Below are positions 37,258-46,667 of a stretch of DNA of 64,000 bases, in pieces; positions within the stretch are counted from its first letter, which is position 1, and every line of letters begins with the position of its first letter. The notes under the pieces were generated by a model. That model was not told the DNA's origin. It made no database searches and saw nothing but the letters and a program-made list of their open reading frames with translations. The stretch is taken from the NCBI RefSeq assembly GCF_015712165.1, contig NZ_JADPZX010000001.1, positions 2,356,001-2,420,000 of the forward strand, read 5' to 3'. This DNA is from Streptomyces spinoverrucosus (GTDB taxonomy: Bacteria; Actinomycetota; Actinomycetes; Streptomycetales; Streptomycetaceae). The position numbers and the translations under genes are program-made.

Positions 37258-37755
37258 GTGAAGTTCTCCCGTCACCGGCTCATCGGTCTGCCCGCGTTCG
37301 CCCTGCTGATCACCGCCGCGGGCTGCTCCTCAGCAGACGACAGTTCGAGCGTCGCGGTTCCCAGTCCGTCTGAGGCGGTCACCAAGCTGTGCCGGAACCT
37401 GGACAAGGCGCTGCCCCGCACGGTGGACGGTCTGAGCCGGAACGACCCCGAGCCCGAGTCCGCGCTCACGGCGGGTTGGGGAAGCCCGGTGATCATACTG
37501 CGGTGCGGGGTGGTGCGGCCGCCGAAGATGATCGACCCGAAGGTGGCCGAGGGCCGGGATGCCGACGCCGTGGCCGGGGGTGTGAACGGCGTCGACTGGC
37601 TACAGGAGGCGCAGGACGGGGGGTACCGCTTCACCAGCGCGAACCGTAAGGCGTATGTCGAGGTGAGCGTGCCTGAGGGGCGGGACAGTGCGGCGGTGCT
37701 GGTCGACTTGGCGTCGGCGGTGAAGTCGGCGATTCCTGTGGGGATCGCCGACTGA
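37258..37755 (+). CDS. DUF3515-family lipoprotein
   Basis: A 165-residue secreted lipoprotein. The signal peptide (residues 1-22) ends in the lipobox TAAGC, with Cys23 as the lipidation site, followed by a Ser-rich linker. The body contains CRNLDKALPRTVDGLSR, WGSPVIILRCGV and NGVDWLQEAQDGGYRF, typical of DUF3515, common in actinobacteria next to ddl and thiL. Function unknown. It starts at GTG 37258 and runs convergently towards ddl. Confidence 0.8.
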   Translation: MKFSRHRLIGLPAFALLITAAGCSSADDSSSVAVPSPSEAVTKLCRNLDKALPRTVDGLSRNDPEPESALTAGWGSPVIILRCGVVRPPKMIDPKVAEGRDADAVAGGVNGVDWLQEAQDGGYRFTSANRKAYVEVSVPEGRDSAAVLVDLASAVKSAIPVGIAD

Positions 37756-37784
37756 GCGCCGTGGCGTGTGCTGTTGCCGGCCGA

Positions 37785-37827
37785 CTGCGGGTTGTGCGGG
37801 GCTGGTCGCGCAGTTCCCCGCGCCCCT
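37785..37827. repeat. Dispersed Streptomyces intergenic repeat, copy 2
   Basis: It begins CTGCGGGTT and ends with the same 22-base block (37806-37827) as copy 1 near recG. It lies between the lipoprotein gene and ddl, at their convergent 3' ends. Confidence 0.7.
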
Positions 37828-37836
37828 AAGGGTGTT

Positions 37837-38994
37837 TCACCTGAGGCCCGTCGACCTGCGCAGCGCCGCCTGGATCAGGCGGTCCACCAGTTCCTCGTAC
37901 GTCACTCCGCTTGCCTGCCACATCTGCGGATACATCGAGATCGGCGTGAAGCCGGGCATCGTGTTGATCTCGTTGATCACGAAGTCGCCGGCCTCGGTGA
38001 GGAAGAAGTCCGCGCGGACCAGGCCCTCGCAGGACGCCGCCTCGAAGGCCTCGACGGCGAGCTTCTGGACCTCGGCGGTCTGCTCGGCGGTGAGCGGGGC
38101 CGGGACGACGCCGGGGGTCGAGTCGATGTACTTGGCCTCGAAGTCGTAGTACGCGTGCGTGTCCGGCGGCGGGATCTCCGCGGGGACCGACGCGCGGGGG
38201 CCGTCCTCGAACTCCAGGACGCCGCACTCGATCTCGCGGCCGCGCACCGCCGCCTCGACGATGATCTTCGGGTCGTGGCGCTGGGCCTCGGCGACGGCCT
38301 CGTCGAGGCCCTCGAACGACTCGACCTTGGTGATGCCGATCGACGAGCCCGCGCGCGCGGGCTTCACGAACAGCGGCCAGCCGTGCTCACCGGCGAACTC
38401 CGCGATCCGCCGCCGCGCGCCTGCCTGGTCCTGCTGCCACTCGCGCGGCCGGATCACCAGGTACGGGCCCACCCGCAGCCCGAACGAGGTGAACACCCGC
38501 TTCATGTACTCCTTGTCCTGGCCGACGGCCGAGGAGAGCACGCCGGAACCCACGTACGGGACGCCGGAGAGCTCCAGGAGGCCCTGGAGGGTGCCGTCCT
38601 CGCCGTACGGGCCGTGCAGCACCGGGAAGACCACGTCGACCTCGCCCAGGGCCTTGGGCACGGAACCCGGCTCGCTGTAGACGACTTCGCGGTTGGCGGG
38701 GTCGACGGGGAGCACGACGCCGCCCTCGCCCGAGTCGGCGAGGTCCTCGACGCTGGGCGTGCGGCGGTCGGTGATCGCCATCCGCTCCGGCTCGTCGGCG
38801 GTGAGCGCCCACCGGCCGTCCTGGGTGATGCCGATCGGCAGGACCTCGTACTTGGTCCGGTCGATGGCCCGCAGTACGGCGCCGGCGGTGACCACGGAGA
38901 TCCCGTGTTCGGAGCTGCGCCCGCCGAACACGACGGCCACACGCGGCTTGCGGGACGGCTGCTCGGGGCTCTGGGGGAGGTTCTCGGTGCTCAT
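37837..38994 (-). CDS. ddl: D-alanine--D-alanine ligase
   Basis: An ATP-grasp enzyme making the D-Ala-D-Ala dipeptide of peptidoglycan. The 385-residue protein shows VVFGGRSSEHGISVVTA (substrate loop), VFPVLHGPYGEDGTLQGLLE, KPARAGSSIGITKV, and FVINEINTMPGFTPISMYP, where a Glu and Asn bind Mg. The binding-loop residues are of the D-Ala-D-Ala type (Tyr in the HGPYGEDG-adjacent region), not of a vancomycin-resistance D-lactate ligase, though this was judged only by eye. ATG 38994. It runs in the same direction as gpsA, 59 bases behind it. Confidence 0.95.
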   Translation of the reverse strand: MSTENLPQSPEQPSRKPRVAVVFGGRSSEHGISVVTAGAVLRAIDRTKYEVLPIGITQDGRWALTADEPERMAITDRRTPSVEDLADSGEGGVVLPVDPANREVVYSEPGSVPKALGEVDVVFPVLHGPYGEDGTLQGLLELSGVPYVGSGVLSSAVGQDKEYMKRVFTSFGLRVGPYLVIRPREWQQDQAGARRRIAEFAGEHGWPLFVKPARAGSSIGITKVESFEGLDEAVAEAQRHDPKIIVEAAVRGREIECGVLEFEDGPRASVPAEIPPPDTHAYYDFEAKYIDSTPGVVPAPLTAEQTAEVQKLAVEAFEAASCEGLVRADFFLTEAGDFVINEINTMPGFTPISMYPQMWQASGVTYEELVDRLIQAALRRSTGLR

Positions 38995-39053
38995 ATCGCG
39001 TTGAGAGTACCCGGTGGTAGGGGCCGGAGACAGCGTCCGTACGGCCGCGTCGC

Positions 39054-40064
39054 TCAGCGTCGTTCCGGCTTCGCGCTGCGCGACATCAGCTCCTTGAGAG
39101 CGACCACCGGAGGCTTGCCCTCGTGCACGATGTCGACCACCGTCTCGGTGATGGGCATGTCGACGCCGTGCCGCCGGGACAGATCGAGCACCGACTCACA
39201 GGACTTGACGCCCTCGGCGGTCTGCTTGGTGACCGCGATGGTCTCCTGCAGGGTCATGCCCTTGCCGAGGTTGGTGCCGAAGGTGTGGTTGCGGGACAGC
39301 GGCGAGCAGCAGGTGGCCACCAGGTCGCCGAGGCCCGCGAGTCCGGAGAAGGTCATCGGGTCCGCGCCCATCGCCAGCCCCAGCCGGGTCGTTTCCGCGA
39401 GGCCTCGCGTGATGAGGGAACCCTTGGCGTTGTCGCCGAGGCCCATGCCGTCCGCGATGCCGACGGCGAGCCCGATGACGTTCTTGACCGCGCCGCCGAG
39501 TTCGCAGCCGACGACGTCGGTGTTGGTGTAGGGGCGGAAGTACGGCGTGTGGCAGGCGGCCTGGAGCCGCTGGGCGACGGCCTCGTCGGTGCAGGCGACC
39601 ACGGAGGCGGCCGGCATCCGGGCGGCGATCTCGCGCGCGAGGTTGGGGCCGGTGACGACGGCGACCCGCTCCGCGGGGACCTTGGCGACGTCCGCGATGA
39701 CCTCGCTCATCCGCATGGCGGAGCCGAGTTCGACGCCCTTCATCAGCGAGACCAGGACGGTGTCGGGGGCCAGCAGGGGCGCCCAGTCCGCGAGGTTGCC
39801 GCGCAGGGTCTGCGAGGGGATGGACAGGACCGTGAAGTCGGCGCCGGCGGCCGCCTCGGCGGGGTCGGTGGTGGCGCGCAGGTTCTCGGGGAGTTCGAAG
39901 CCCGGGAGGTAGTCGGGGTTGGTGCGGCCGGAGTTGATGGCCTCGGCGACCTCCGCGCGACGCGCCCACAGGGTGACCTCGCACCCCGCGTCGGCGAGCA
40001 CCATGCCGAACGCCGTGCCCCACGAACCGGCGGCGAAGACCGCCGCCTTGACCGGCTTGCTCAC
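39054..40064 (-). CDS. gpsA: Glycerol-3-phosphate dehydrogenase [NAD(P)+]
   Basis: It reduces dihydroxyacetone phosphate to sn-glycerol-3-phosphate for phospholipid synthesis. The 336-residue protein has the N-terminal AVFAAGSWGTAFG, TGPNLAREIA, the catalytic Lys region GGAVKNVIGLAVG, and GLAGLGDLVATCCSPLSRNHTFG. The first Gly of the usual nucleotide-binding GxGxxG is Ala here. Start GTG 40064 overlaps the acyltransferase stop (GTGA), coupling the two steps of phosphatidate synthesis. Confidence 0.95.
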   Translation of the reverse strand: MSKPVKAAVFAAGSWGTAFGMVLADAGCEVTLWARRAEVAEAINSGRTNPDYLPGFELPENLRATTDPAEAAAGADFTVLSIPSQTLRGNLADWAPLLAPDTVLVSLMKGVELGSAMRMSEVIADVAKVPAERVAVVTGPNLAREIAARMPAASVVACTDEAVAQRLQAACHTPYFRPYTNTDVVGCELGGAVKNVIGLAVGIADGMGLGDNAKGSLITRGLAETTRLGLAMGADPMTFSGLAGLGDLVATCCSPLSRNHTFGTNLGKGMTLQETIAVTKQTAEGVKSCESVLDLSRRHGVDMPITETVVDIVHEGKPPVVALKELMSRSAKPERR

Positions 40065-41281
40065 TTGCCCTGCCCCTCTTCCCCACCGGCCTGCCCGGCC
40101 GCTTCCCGCCCGACTCGCCCGCCGGTTCCATGACCGGTTTCCCGACCAGACTGCCCGGCCGCTTCCCGACCAGACTGCCCGGCCGCTTCCCGACCGGAAT
40201 CCCCAGCGAATCCCAGACCAGACTGCCCGGCAACCCCCAGACCGTGATCCCCAGCAGAGCCCCGCCCGGACGCCCCCGACGCCTCCCGACCCAACTCCCC
40301 GGCCATCTCCCGACCGGCGTCCCGGGTTTCCCGGCCGGCCTCACCGGCCACATCCAAGCCGGAATCCCCAGCGGACCCCCGCCCGGACGCCCCCGACGCT
40401 TCCGCATCGGAATCCCGGCCCGACTCCGCGGCCGCGTCCCGCACGTTTCCCCGACCCGGTTCCCCAGCCGTATCCCGCCCGTTTTCCCGACCCTGTTCCC
40501 AGGCCGCCGCGCGGTCCGCCTCCGTGGCAACTGCCCGGGCCTGCGTCTGCGCCTCCGTCCGGCGGCGCTGTTCGATGCGTTCGCGCTTGGGGTCGTACGG
40601 CGTCTGCGGGGCCTGCTCGCCGCGGATTTCCTCCAGCTGCCGGGTGATCGCGGCCATGATGACCTCGGTGGCCTCCTTGAGGACCTCCGCGGTCATGTCC
40701 TTGCCGTAGAAGCTCGAGAGGTCCACCGGCGGTCCGGCGAGCACGTGGTGGGTCTTGCGCGGGAGGAGGTTGGGCTTCTTGGCGTACGGCGGCAACAGTT
40801 CGTTCGCGCCCCACTGGGCGACCGGGATGACCGGGCACTTGGTCTTCAGCGCGACCCGCGCGGCACCGGTCTTGCCGGTCATGGGCCAGCCGTTCGGGTC
40901 CCGGGTGATGGTGCCCTCGGGGTAGAAGGCGACGCACTCGCCGCGCTCCACGGCGTCGATCGCGGCCCGGAAGGCGCTCAGCGCGTCCGTACTCTCCCGG
41001 TAGACGGGGATCTGCCCGGTGCCGCGCATCGCGGCGCCGACGAATCCCTTCTTGAAAAGCCCGCTCTTCGCCAGGAATCGCGGAACCCGTCCGGTGTTGT
41101 ACTGAAAGTGCGCGTACGCGAAGGGGTCGACGTGCGAATTGTGGTTCACCACGGTGATAAAGCCGCCCTCGGCCGGAATGTGCTCCATTCCACGCCAGTC
41201 CCGCTTGAGCAGAACCACCAACGGCGGTTTACAGATCACCGCTGCGAAGCGGTACCAGAAGCCGATTCTGCGGCGGGGCAC
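40061..41281 (-). CDS. plsC: 1-acyl-sn-glycerol-3-phosphate acyltransferase with repetitive C-terminal tail
   Basis: The first 235 residues form a PlsC acyltransferase: NHNSHVDPF (the HX4D catalytic motif) near residue 46, AFYPEGTITRD near 118 and PVIPVAQWGANE. From about residue 250 to 406 a low-complexity tail follows, built of Gly-Arg-Glu-Ala-Ala-Gly-Gln-Ser octads and related units, encoded partly by a 24-base tandem repeat (40141-40195). The tail is hydrophilic and probably disordered. Start GTG 41281, six bases after AGGAAGG. It is coupled to gpsA by a GTGA overlap. Confidence 0.9.
   Translation of the reverse strand: MPRRRIGFWYRFAAVICKPPLVVLLKRDWRGMEHIPAEGGFITVVNHNSHVDPFAYAHFQYNTGRVPRFLAKSGLFKKGFVGAAMRGTGQIPVYRESTDALSAFRAAIDAVERGECVAFYPEGTITRDPNGWPMTGKTGAARVALKTKCPVIPVAQWGANELLPPYAKKPNLLPRKTHHVLAGPPVDLSSFYGKDMTAEVLKEATEVIMAAITRQLEEIRGEQAPQTPYDPKRERIEQRRRTEAQTQARAVATEADRAAAWEQGRENGRDTAGEPGRGNVRDAAAESGRDSDAEASGASGRGSAGDSGLDVAGEAGRETRDAGREMAGELGREASGASGRGSAGDHGLGVAGQSGLGFAGDSGREAAGQSGREAAGQSGRETGHGTGGRVGREAAGQAGGEEGQGK
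40141..40195. repeat. 24-base tandem repeat within the plsC tail
   Basis: Units starting CCCGACCAGACTGCCC occur at 40141 and 40165, with a partial third at 40189. Each encodes one Ser-Gly-Arg-Glu-Ala-Ala-Gly-Gln octad on the minus strand. Replication slippage here could change tail length between strains. Confidence 0.8.
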
Positions 41282-41424
41282 ACGGACACCTTCCTGCTAG
41301 GGCCTGGGGGCCGCACAAGTGTCGCCCCAGGCCGCCGGTCTGTCGAGAACACCGTACGCCCCGAGTCTCAGCGCGCCGGGAGGCCCGGGGGACAATGGCC
41401 GCGACAAGAGAGGGACGAACGCTC

Positions 41425-42063
41425 GTGCAGTGGACCTTGGTGATACCCCTGAAGCCTCTGGCGCGAGCCAAGAGCAGGCTCTCGGACGCCGCCGACGACG
41501 GGCTGCGCCCGGGCCTCGCCCTCGCCTTCGCCCAGGACACGCTGGCCGCGGCGCTGGCCAGCCCGGCAGTGCGGGATGTGGCAGTGGTCACGGACGACGC
41601 GCTGGCAGGTCGGGAGCTGGCCGCGCTGGGCGCCCGGATCATCACCGACGAGCCGGGCGGCGGCCTGAACGCGGCTCTGGCGCACGGAGCGACGGCCGTA
41701 CGGGCACAACGTCCCGAAAGCCCGGTCGCGGCCCTGAACGCCGATCTCCCGGCGCTACGGCCGGCGGAATTGGCCCGGGTCCTCGACGCGGCCGCGCAAT
41801 TCCCCCGTGCTTTTCTCGCGGACGCCGCCGCAATCGGTACGACGCTGCTGGCGGCAGGTCCGGGCCGGGAATTGCTCCCGGCATTCGGCACGGATTCGCG
41901 AGCCCGCCATCGCGGCGGCGGAGCGGTGGAACTCCGTCTCGCGGACGTGGATTCCGTACGTCAGGACGTGGACACCGCGGACGATCTGCGGGCGGCACTC
42001 GCGCTCGGAGTGGGACCGCGCACCGCGGCGGCGACCACGCGGCTGCTCATCCCCGAGCAGTAG
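41425..42063 (+). CDS. cofC: 2-phospho-L-lactate (or phosphoenolpyruvate) guanylyltransferase of F420 biosynthesis
   Basis: A 212-residue nucleotidyltransferase, MQWTLVIPLKPLARAKSRLS at the N-terminus, AVVTDDA, LNADLPALRP (metal Asp) and VDTADDLRAAL at the C-terminus, the CofC/FbiD family. It makes the guanylated C3 acid for coenzyme F420. GTG 41425 is preferred over ATG 41395 because the family starts at QWTLVIP and GAGAGGG precedes it. Divergent from plsC. Confidence 0.9.
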   Translation: MQWTLVIPLKPLARAKSRLSDAADDGLRPGLALAFAQDTLAAALASPAVRDVAVVTDDALAGRELAALGARIITDEPGGGLNAALAHGATAVRAQRPESPVAALNADLPALRPAELARVLDAAAQFPRAFLADAAAIGTTLLAAGPGRELLPAFGTDSRARHRGGGAVELRLADVDSVRQDVDTADDLRAALALGVGPRTAAATTRLLIPEQ

Positions 42064-42072
42064 GCTGCCGTC

Positions 42073-42276
42073 ATGCACGCCACCGCTTACACGTACGACG
42101 CCGAGACGCGCAGCGGGCAGGTCCTGCTGGATGACGGCACTCCGGTGCCCTTCGACGCCGCCGCGTTCGACGCGGGCGGGTTGCGGCTGCTGCGGCCCGG
42201 GCAGCGGGTCCGGATCGAGGTGGAAGGGCCCAAGGACAGCCCGAGGATCACACTGGTGACACTGCAGACGCTTTGA
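42073..42276 (+). CDS. Small cold-shock-domain-like protein
   Basis: A 67-residue beta-rich protein (ETRSGQVLLDDGTPVPFDAAAFDAG and GQRVRIEVEGPKDSP) that resembles a degenerate cold-shock/OB domain. The RNP motifs are not conserved. ATG 42073, 9 bases after cofC, so probably cotranscribed. Role unknown. Confidence 0.7.
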   Translation: MHATAYTYDAETRSGQVLLDDGTPVPFDAAAFDAGGLRLLRPGQRVRIEVEGPKDSPRITLVTLQTL

Positions 42277-42321
42277 CCTGCCGGGCACAAGACCCCTCTG
42301 ACCTGCCCCTGAACACGCCGC

Positions 42322-42350
42322 GGGCCGGGCTCCGACACGGAGTCCGGCCC
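42322..42350. terminator. Bidirectional hairpin between the convergent CSD-like gene and hupS
   Basis: GGGCCGGGCTCCG and CGGAGTCCGGCCC form a 13-bp stem with one G-T pair around a 3-base loop. It lies between two converging genes and can serve both. Confidence 0.75.
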
Positions 42351-42377
42351 GGCGCGTGAGTTACCCGGCGCCCTCGT

Positions 42378-43016
42378 CTACTTGCGGGCGGCGGTCTTCT
42401 TGGCGGTGGTCTTGCGGGCCGTCGCCTTCTTGGCGGGGGCCTTCTTGGCCGTGGCCTTCTTCGCCGGGGCCTTCTTGGCCGTCGCCTTCTTGGCGGTGGT
42501 CTTCTTCGCGGCGGTGGTCTTGGCGGCCGCCGTGGTCTTCTTGGCGGGCGCCTTCTTCGCCGTGGTCTTCTTGGCGGCGGCCGCCTTCTTGGCCGGTGCC
42601 GCCTTCTTCGCTGCGGCCTTCTTCGCGGCCGCCTTGGTGGTCTTCTTGGCCGCGGCCTTCTTGACCGTGGCCGCGGCGCCGCCGGTCAGGCTGCCCTTGG
42701 GCGCCTTCTTGACGGCCACCTCGCCGCCGCGCGGGAGCTTCTTCGAGCCGCTCACCAGGTCCTTGAAGCCCTGGCCCGCGCGGAACCGCGGCACCGAGGT
42801 CTTCTTGACCCGAACCCGCTCGCCCGTCTGCGGGTTGCGCGCGTAGCGAGCCGGGCGGTCGACCTTCTCGAAAGAGCCGAAGCCGGTGACCGAGACCCGC
42901 TCACCTGCGACGACCGCGCGGACGATGGCGTCCAGTACATGGTCGACAGCATCGGCGGCCTGCTGACGGCCGCCCATCTTGTCGGCAATCGCTTCTACGA
43001 GCTGCGCCTTGTTCAC
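42378..43016 (-). CDS. hupS: HU-family nucleoid protein with Lys/Ala-rich tail (HupS)
   Basis: A 212-residue DNA-binding protein. The first 94 residues are an HU domain ([50 protein letters not shown]). From about residue 120 the protein is nearly all Lys, Ala and Thr in [18 protein letters not shown] repeats, an H1-like tail known from streptomycete and mycobacterial HU proteins. HupS is important in spore nucleoid compaction. Start GTG 43016. Confidence 0.95.
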   Translation of the reverse strand: MNKAQLVEAIADKMGGRQQAADAVDHVLDAIVRAVVAGERVSVTGFGSFEKVDRPARYARNPQTGERVRVKKTSVPRFRAGQGFKDLVSGSKKLPRGGEVAVKKAPKGSLTGGAAATVKKAAAKKTTKAAAKKAAAKKAAPAKKAAAAKKTTAKKAPAKKTTAAAKTTAAKKTTAKKATAKKAPAKKATAKKAPAKKATARKTTAKKTAARK

Positions 43017-43154
43017 GTCTTCCCCTTCGGAGACATCGCCAGAACGAAAGTGTTCAAGCTTTTTCGCACGTTAGGCAGATATATACCGCAAATCAAACAC
43101 GAAACGGGCTAATCACCCTTGTGCCGCAACCGACTCGGCTGCCTCTGACGTGAT

Positions 43155-43385
43155 TCAGCCTTCCTCTTCGGGGAATCGCCCCGCGTCGAGGTCGGCGGTG
43201 AACCGCTCCAGACGCTTTGTCGCATCGGCGAGGTCGTGCTTGGCCGCGGCCGTGATGACCAGCAGCTTCCGGGTCAGCGCCATCCGTACGCCCTCCGGGA
43301 CTTGCAGTGCGCGCACCCTTGCGTGCGCTTCCTTGAGTTGGTCCGCGACTGCCGCGTAGAGCTCGAGTTGGCCGTCGTGTTCCAT
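43155..43385 (-). CDS. Small conserved helical protein
   Basis: A 76-residue protein, helical and charged (ELYAAVADQLKEAHARVRALQ, KHDLADATKRLERFTADLDA). No domain is recognised; it may form a coiled coil. ATG 43385 begins the plausible coding region. It lies between hupS and leuD, as in other streptomycetes. Confidence 0.65.
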   Translation of the reverse strand: MEHDGQLELYAAVADQLKEAHARVRALQVPEGVRMALTRKLLVITAAAKHDLADATKRLERFTADLDAGRFPEEEG

Positions 43386-43569
43386 GCACAGATTGTGCCA
43401 TCTGGGGCGAGTTGTCGCCTGCCCGGGGTGCAACTGGCGCCTCAAACGGCCCTTCGGCGCGCCGCCGAAGCCAGGTTGTCAAGGCTCGCGTACCCCAACA
43501 ACAACCGTCATAACGTGGGAAGTTGAAGGAACACCCGGTGCCGGGTGCGGCCATCCGGGTGTGAAAAAA

Positions 43570-43606
43570 GGCTGCACCCCCGATCGGGCCGATCGGGGGT
43601 GCAGCC
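43570..43606 (-). terminator. Terminator of the leuCD operon
   Basis: GGCTGCACCCCCGATC pairs perfectly over 16 bp with GATCGGGGGTGCAGCC around a 5-base loop. On the minus strand it is followed by a T-run (AAAAAA at 43564-43569 on the plus strand), about 50 bases after the leuD stop. Confidence 0.92.
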
Positions 43607-43654
43607 GGGGTGTTGGGGGTGGCCGAAAGTCGACCGCCGCGAGGAACCGAAGGT

Positions 43655-44248
43655 TCAGACCTTCAGCGTGCGCGGCTTGTAGGCGGGACGCCCCGCCTCG
43701 TAGGTGGCGATGTCGTCCTCGTTCTGCAGCGTGATCGAGATGTCGTCCAGCCCGTTCAGCAGCCGCCAGCGGGAGTTCTCGTCCAGCTCGAAGGAGGCGG
43801 TGATGCCCTCCGCCCGCACCTCGCGCTCGACCAGGTCGACGGTGATCTCGGCCTGCGGGTCCCGCTCCGTGAGCTCCCACAGCGCGTCGACGACCTTCTG
43901 CTCCAGTACGACCGTGAGCAGGCCGTTCTTCAGCGAGTTGCCGCGGAAGATGTCGGCGAAGCGGGAGGAGATCACGGTCTTGAAGCCGTAGTTCTGCAGC
44001 GCCCAGACGGCGTGCTCGCGGGAGGAGCCGGTGCCGAAGTCGGGGCCGGCGACCAGCACGGTCGCGCCCTGCCGCTCGGGCCGGTTGAGCACGAACTCCG
44101 CGTCCTTGCGCCAGGCCTCGAACAGCCCGTCCTCGAACCCGTCCCGGGTCACCTTCTTGAGCCAGTGGGCGGGGATGATCTGGTCGGTGTCGACGTTGCT
44201 GCGGCGCAGCGGGACGGCCCGGCCGGTGTGCGTGGTGAAAGCTTCCAT
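43655..44248 (-). CDS. leuD: 3-isopropylmalate dehydratase small subunit
   Basis: A 197-residue partner of LeuC in leucine synthesis, isomerising 2- to 3-isopropylmalate. Motifs include [35 protein letters not shown] and [17 protein letters not shown], the swivel-domain substrate loop. ATG 44248, 5 bases after leuC. The operon ends in the hairpin at 43570-43606. Confidence 0.96.
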   Translation of the reverse strand: MEAFTTHTGRAVPLRRSNVDTDQIIPAHWLKKVTRDGFEDGLFEAWRKDAEFVLNRPERQGATVLVAGPDFGTGSSREHAVWALQNYGFKTVISSRFADIFRGNSLKNGLLTVVLEQKVVDALWELTERDPQAEITVDLVEREVRAEGITASFELDENSRWRLLNGLDDISITLQNEDDIATYEAGRPAYKPRTLKV

Positions 44249-44253
44249 GATCC

Positions 44254-45684
44254 TCAGACTCCAGCGGGCGTACGGGTCTCGACGTCGGACAGGTCGGCCG
44301 GGGAGGCCAGGTGCCCCAGGACCGCGGTCGAGGCGGCGACCTGCGGCGACACCAGGTGTGTACGGCCGCCCTTGCCCTGCCTGCCCTCGAAGTTGCGGTT
44401 GGAGGTGGACGCCGAGCGCTCACCGGGAGCCAGCTGGTCGGGGTTCATGCCCAGACACATCGAGCAGCCCGCGTGCCGCCATTCGGCGCCGGCCTCCTTG
44501 AAGACCACGTCCAGGCCCTCGGAGACGGCCTGCAGACCCACACGCGCGGAGCCCGGAACGACCAGCATCCGTACGCCGTCGGCGACTTTGCGGCCCCGCA
44601 GCAGATCCGCGGCGGCGCGCAGGTCCTCGATGCGGCCGTTGGTGCAGGAGCCTACGAAGACGGTGTCCACCTTGATGGACCGCAGCGGCTGTCCGGCCTC
44701 CAACCCCATGTACTCCAGGGCCTTTTCGGCGGCCAGGCGCTCCGAAGCGTCTTCGTACGAAGCGGGGTCGGGGACGAACGCCGAAAGCGGCGCGCCCTGG
44801 CCGGGGTTGGTGCCCCAGGTGACGAACGGCGACAGTTCGGCGGCCTCGATCACGACCTCGGCGTCGAACTCGGCGTCGTCGTCGGTCCTCAGGGTCTTCC
44901 AGTACTCGACCGCGGCGTCCCAGTCGGCGCCCTCCGGGGCGTGCGGGCGGCCCTTGAGGTAGGCGAACGTGGTCTCGTCGGGGGCGATCATGCCCGCGCG
45001 GGCGCCGGCCTCGATCGACATGTTGCAGATGGTCATCCGGGCCTCCATCGAGAGCTGCTCGATGGCGGAGCCGCGGTATTCCAGGATGTAGCCCTGGCCA
45101 CCGCCCGTACCGATCTTCGCGATGATCGCCAGGATCAGGTCCTTGGCGGTGACGCCCTCGGGGAGCTCGCCGTTGACCGTGATCGCCATGGTCTTCGGGC
45201 GGGCCAGCGGCAGCGTCTGCGTGGCCAGCACGTGCTCGACCTGCGAGGTGCCGATGCCGAACGCCAGCGCGCCGAAGGCGCCGTGCGTGGAGGTGTGTGA
45301 GTCACCGCAGACCACGGTGGTGCCGGGCTGGGTCAGTCCCAGCTGCGGTCCCACCACGTGGACGACGCCCTGCTCGACGTCGCCCAGCGGGTGCAGACGC
45401 ACGCCGAACTCGGCGCAGTTCTTGCGCAGCGTCTCCAGCTGGGCCCGGGAGACCGGGTCCGCGATGGGCTTGTCGATGTCGAGGGTGGGGGTGTTGTGGT
45501 CCTCGGTGGCGATGGTCAGGTCGAGGCGGCGCACCTTCCGGCCGCTCTTGCGAAGGCCGTCGAAGGCCTGCGGGCTGGTCACCTCGTGCAGCAGGTGCAG
45601 ATCGATGTAGAGGAGGTCGGGCTCGCCCTCGGCGCGCCGGACGACATGGTCGTCCCAGACCTTCTCCGCGAGTGTCCTACCCAT
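44254..45684 (-). CDS. leuC: 3-isopropylmalate dehydratase large subunit
   Basis: A 476-residue aconitase-family subunit holding the [4Fe-4S] cluster. The cluster cysteines are in [14 protein letters not shown] (near 345) and [12 protein letters not shown] (near 407-411); [20 protein letters not shown] is the substrate region. ATG 45684 is preceded by GGAGGG. Divergent from ndgR, whose product probably binds the palindrome at 45850-45876. Confidence 0.96.
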   Translation of the reverse strand: MGRTLAEKVWDDHVVRRAEGEPDLLYIDLHLLHEVTSPQAFDGLRKSGRKVRRLDLTIATEDHNTPTLDIDKPIADPVSRAQLETLRKNCAEFGVRLHPLGDVEQGVVHVVGPQLGLTQPGTTVVCGDSHTSTHGAFGALAFGIGTSQVEHVLATQTLPLARPKTMAITVNGELPEGVTAKDLILAIIAKIGTGGGQGYILEYRGSAIEQLSMEARMTICNMSIEAGARAGMIAPDETTFAYLKGRPHAPEGADWDAAVEYWKTLRTDDDAEFDAEVVIEAAELSPFVTWGTNPGQGAPLSAFVPDPASYEDASERLAAEKALEYMGLEAGQPLRSIKVDTVFVGSCTNGRIEDLRAAADLLRGRKVADGVRMLVVPGSARVGLQAVSEGLDVVFKEAGAEWRHAGCSMCLGMNPDQLAPGERSASTSNRNFEGRQGKGGRTHLVSPQVAASTAVLGHLASPADLSDVETRTPAGV

Positions 45685-45849
45685 CGCTTTCCCTCCGGCC
45701 GGCAAAACGTGTGCCGACCCAACTAGAGATCTTGAGGAAGCGGCGCCGTTGACGCCCCTGGTCCCGGACGTCCGCCGCCAGGCCCTTTTCTCCACCGGGC
45801 CGCTGTGACTTCGTGACATCCAGGGTGGCGCGTTCCACCGAAAATTGAA

Positions 45850-45876
45850 CTTGCGTTTCACAGAGTGAGACGCAAG
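45850..45876. promoter_or_regulatory. Probable NdgR operator between leuC and ndgR
   Basis: CTTGCGTTTCA and TGAGACGCAAG form an inverted repeat with one mismatch and a 5-base spacer (CAGAG). It ends 9 bases before the ndgR ATG, suggesting autoregulation as well as control of leuCD. NdgR/AreB is known to bind this divergent region in other Streptomyces. Confidence 0.75.
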
Positions 45877-45885
45877 TATCGTTGC

Positions 45886-46602
45886 ATGGACAACAGTAGC
45901 GGCGTCGGCGTTCTGGACAAGGCGGCACTCGTCCTGAGCGCTCTGGAGTCCGGTCCGGCCACCCTCGCGGGTCTGGTCGCGGCCACCGGACTGGCACGAC
46001 CCACGGCTCACCGCCTGGCCGTGGCTTTGGAACACCACCGTATGGTGGCGCGCGACATGCAGGGTCGTTTCATTCTCGGCCCGCGTATGGCCGAGCTGGC
46101 CGCGGCAGCCGGCGAGGACCGTCTCCTCGCCACCGCCGGGCCGGTGCTCACCCACCTCCGTGACGTCACGGGCGAGAGCGCGCAGCTCTACCGCCGCCAG
46201 GGCGACATGCGCATCTGCGTCGCCGCCGCGGAGCGCCTGTCCGGACTGCGGGACACGGTCCCGGTCGGCTCGACGCTCACGATGAAGGCGGGCTCCTCCG
46301 CCCAGATCCTCATGGCCTGGGAGGAGCCGGAGCGCCTGCACCGTGGGCTGCAGGGCGCCCGTTTCACGGCGACGGCCCTGTCCGGCGTACGACGCCGGGG
46401 CTGGGCCCAGTCCATCGGGGAGCGCGAGCCGGGCGTGGCGTCCGTCTCCGCACCCGTGCGCGGCCCGTCGAACCGCGTGGTGGCCGCCGTCTCGGTCTCC
46501 GGCCCCATCGAGCGTCTGACCCGCCACCCGGGCCGGATGCACGCCCAGGCCGTCATCGACGCCGCGGCCCGCCTCTCGGAGGCCCTGCGCCGCTCCGGCT
46601 GA
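45886..46602 (+). CDS. ndgR: IclR-family regulator NdgR (AreB)
   Basis: A 238-residue IclR regulator. The N-terminal winged helix ([19 protein letters not shown] to [16 protein letters not shown]) is followed by an effector domain ([43 protein letters not shown]). NdgR is known to control leucine and other amino acid genes and antibiotic production in Streptomyces. ATG 45886 lies right after the operator, with little room for a leader. Divergent from leuCD. Confidence 0.93.
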   Translation: MDNSSGVGVLDKAALVLSALESGPATLAGLVAATGLARPTAHRLAVALEHHRMVARDMQGRFILGPRMAELAAAAGEDRLLATAGPVLTHLRDVTGESAQLYRRQGDMRICVAAAERLSGLRDTVPVGSTLTMKAGSSAQILMAWEEPERLHRGLQGARFTATALSGVRRRGWAQSIGEREPGVASVSAPVRGPSNRVVAAVSVSGPIERLTRHPGRMHAQAVIDAAARLSEALRRSG

Positions 46603-46667
46603 CGCCCGTAAGCGCCCAGGGGGCCGGCCTCAACGCCGCGGCAGACCCCCAGGGCGCTCCACGCCCC

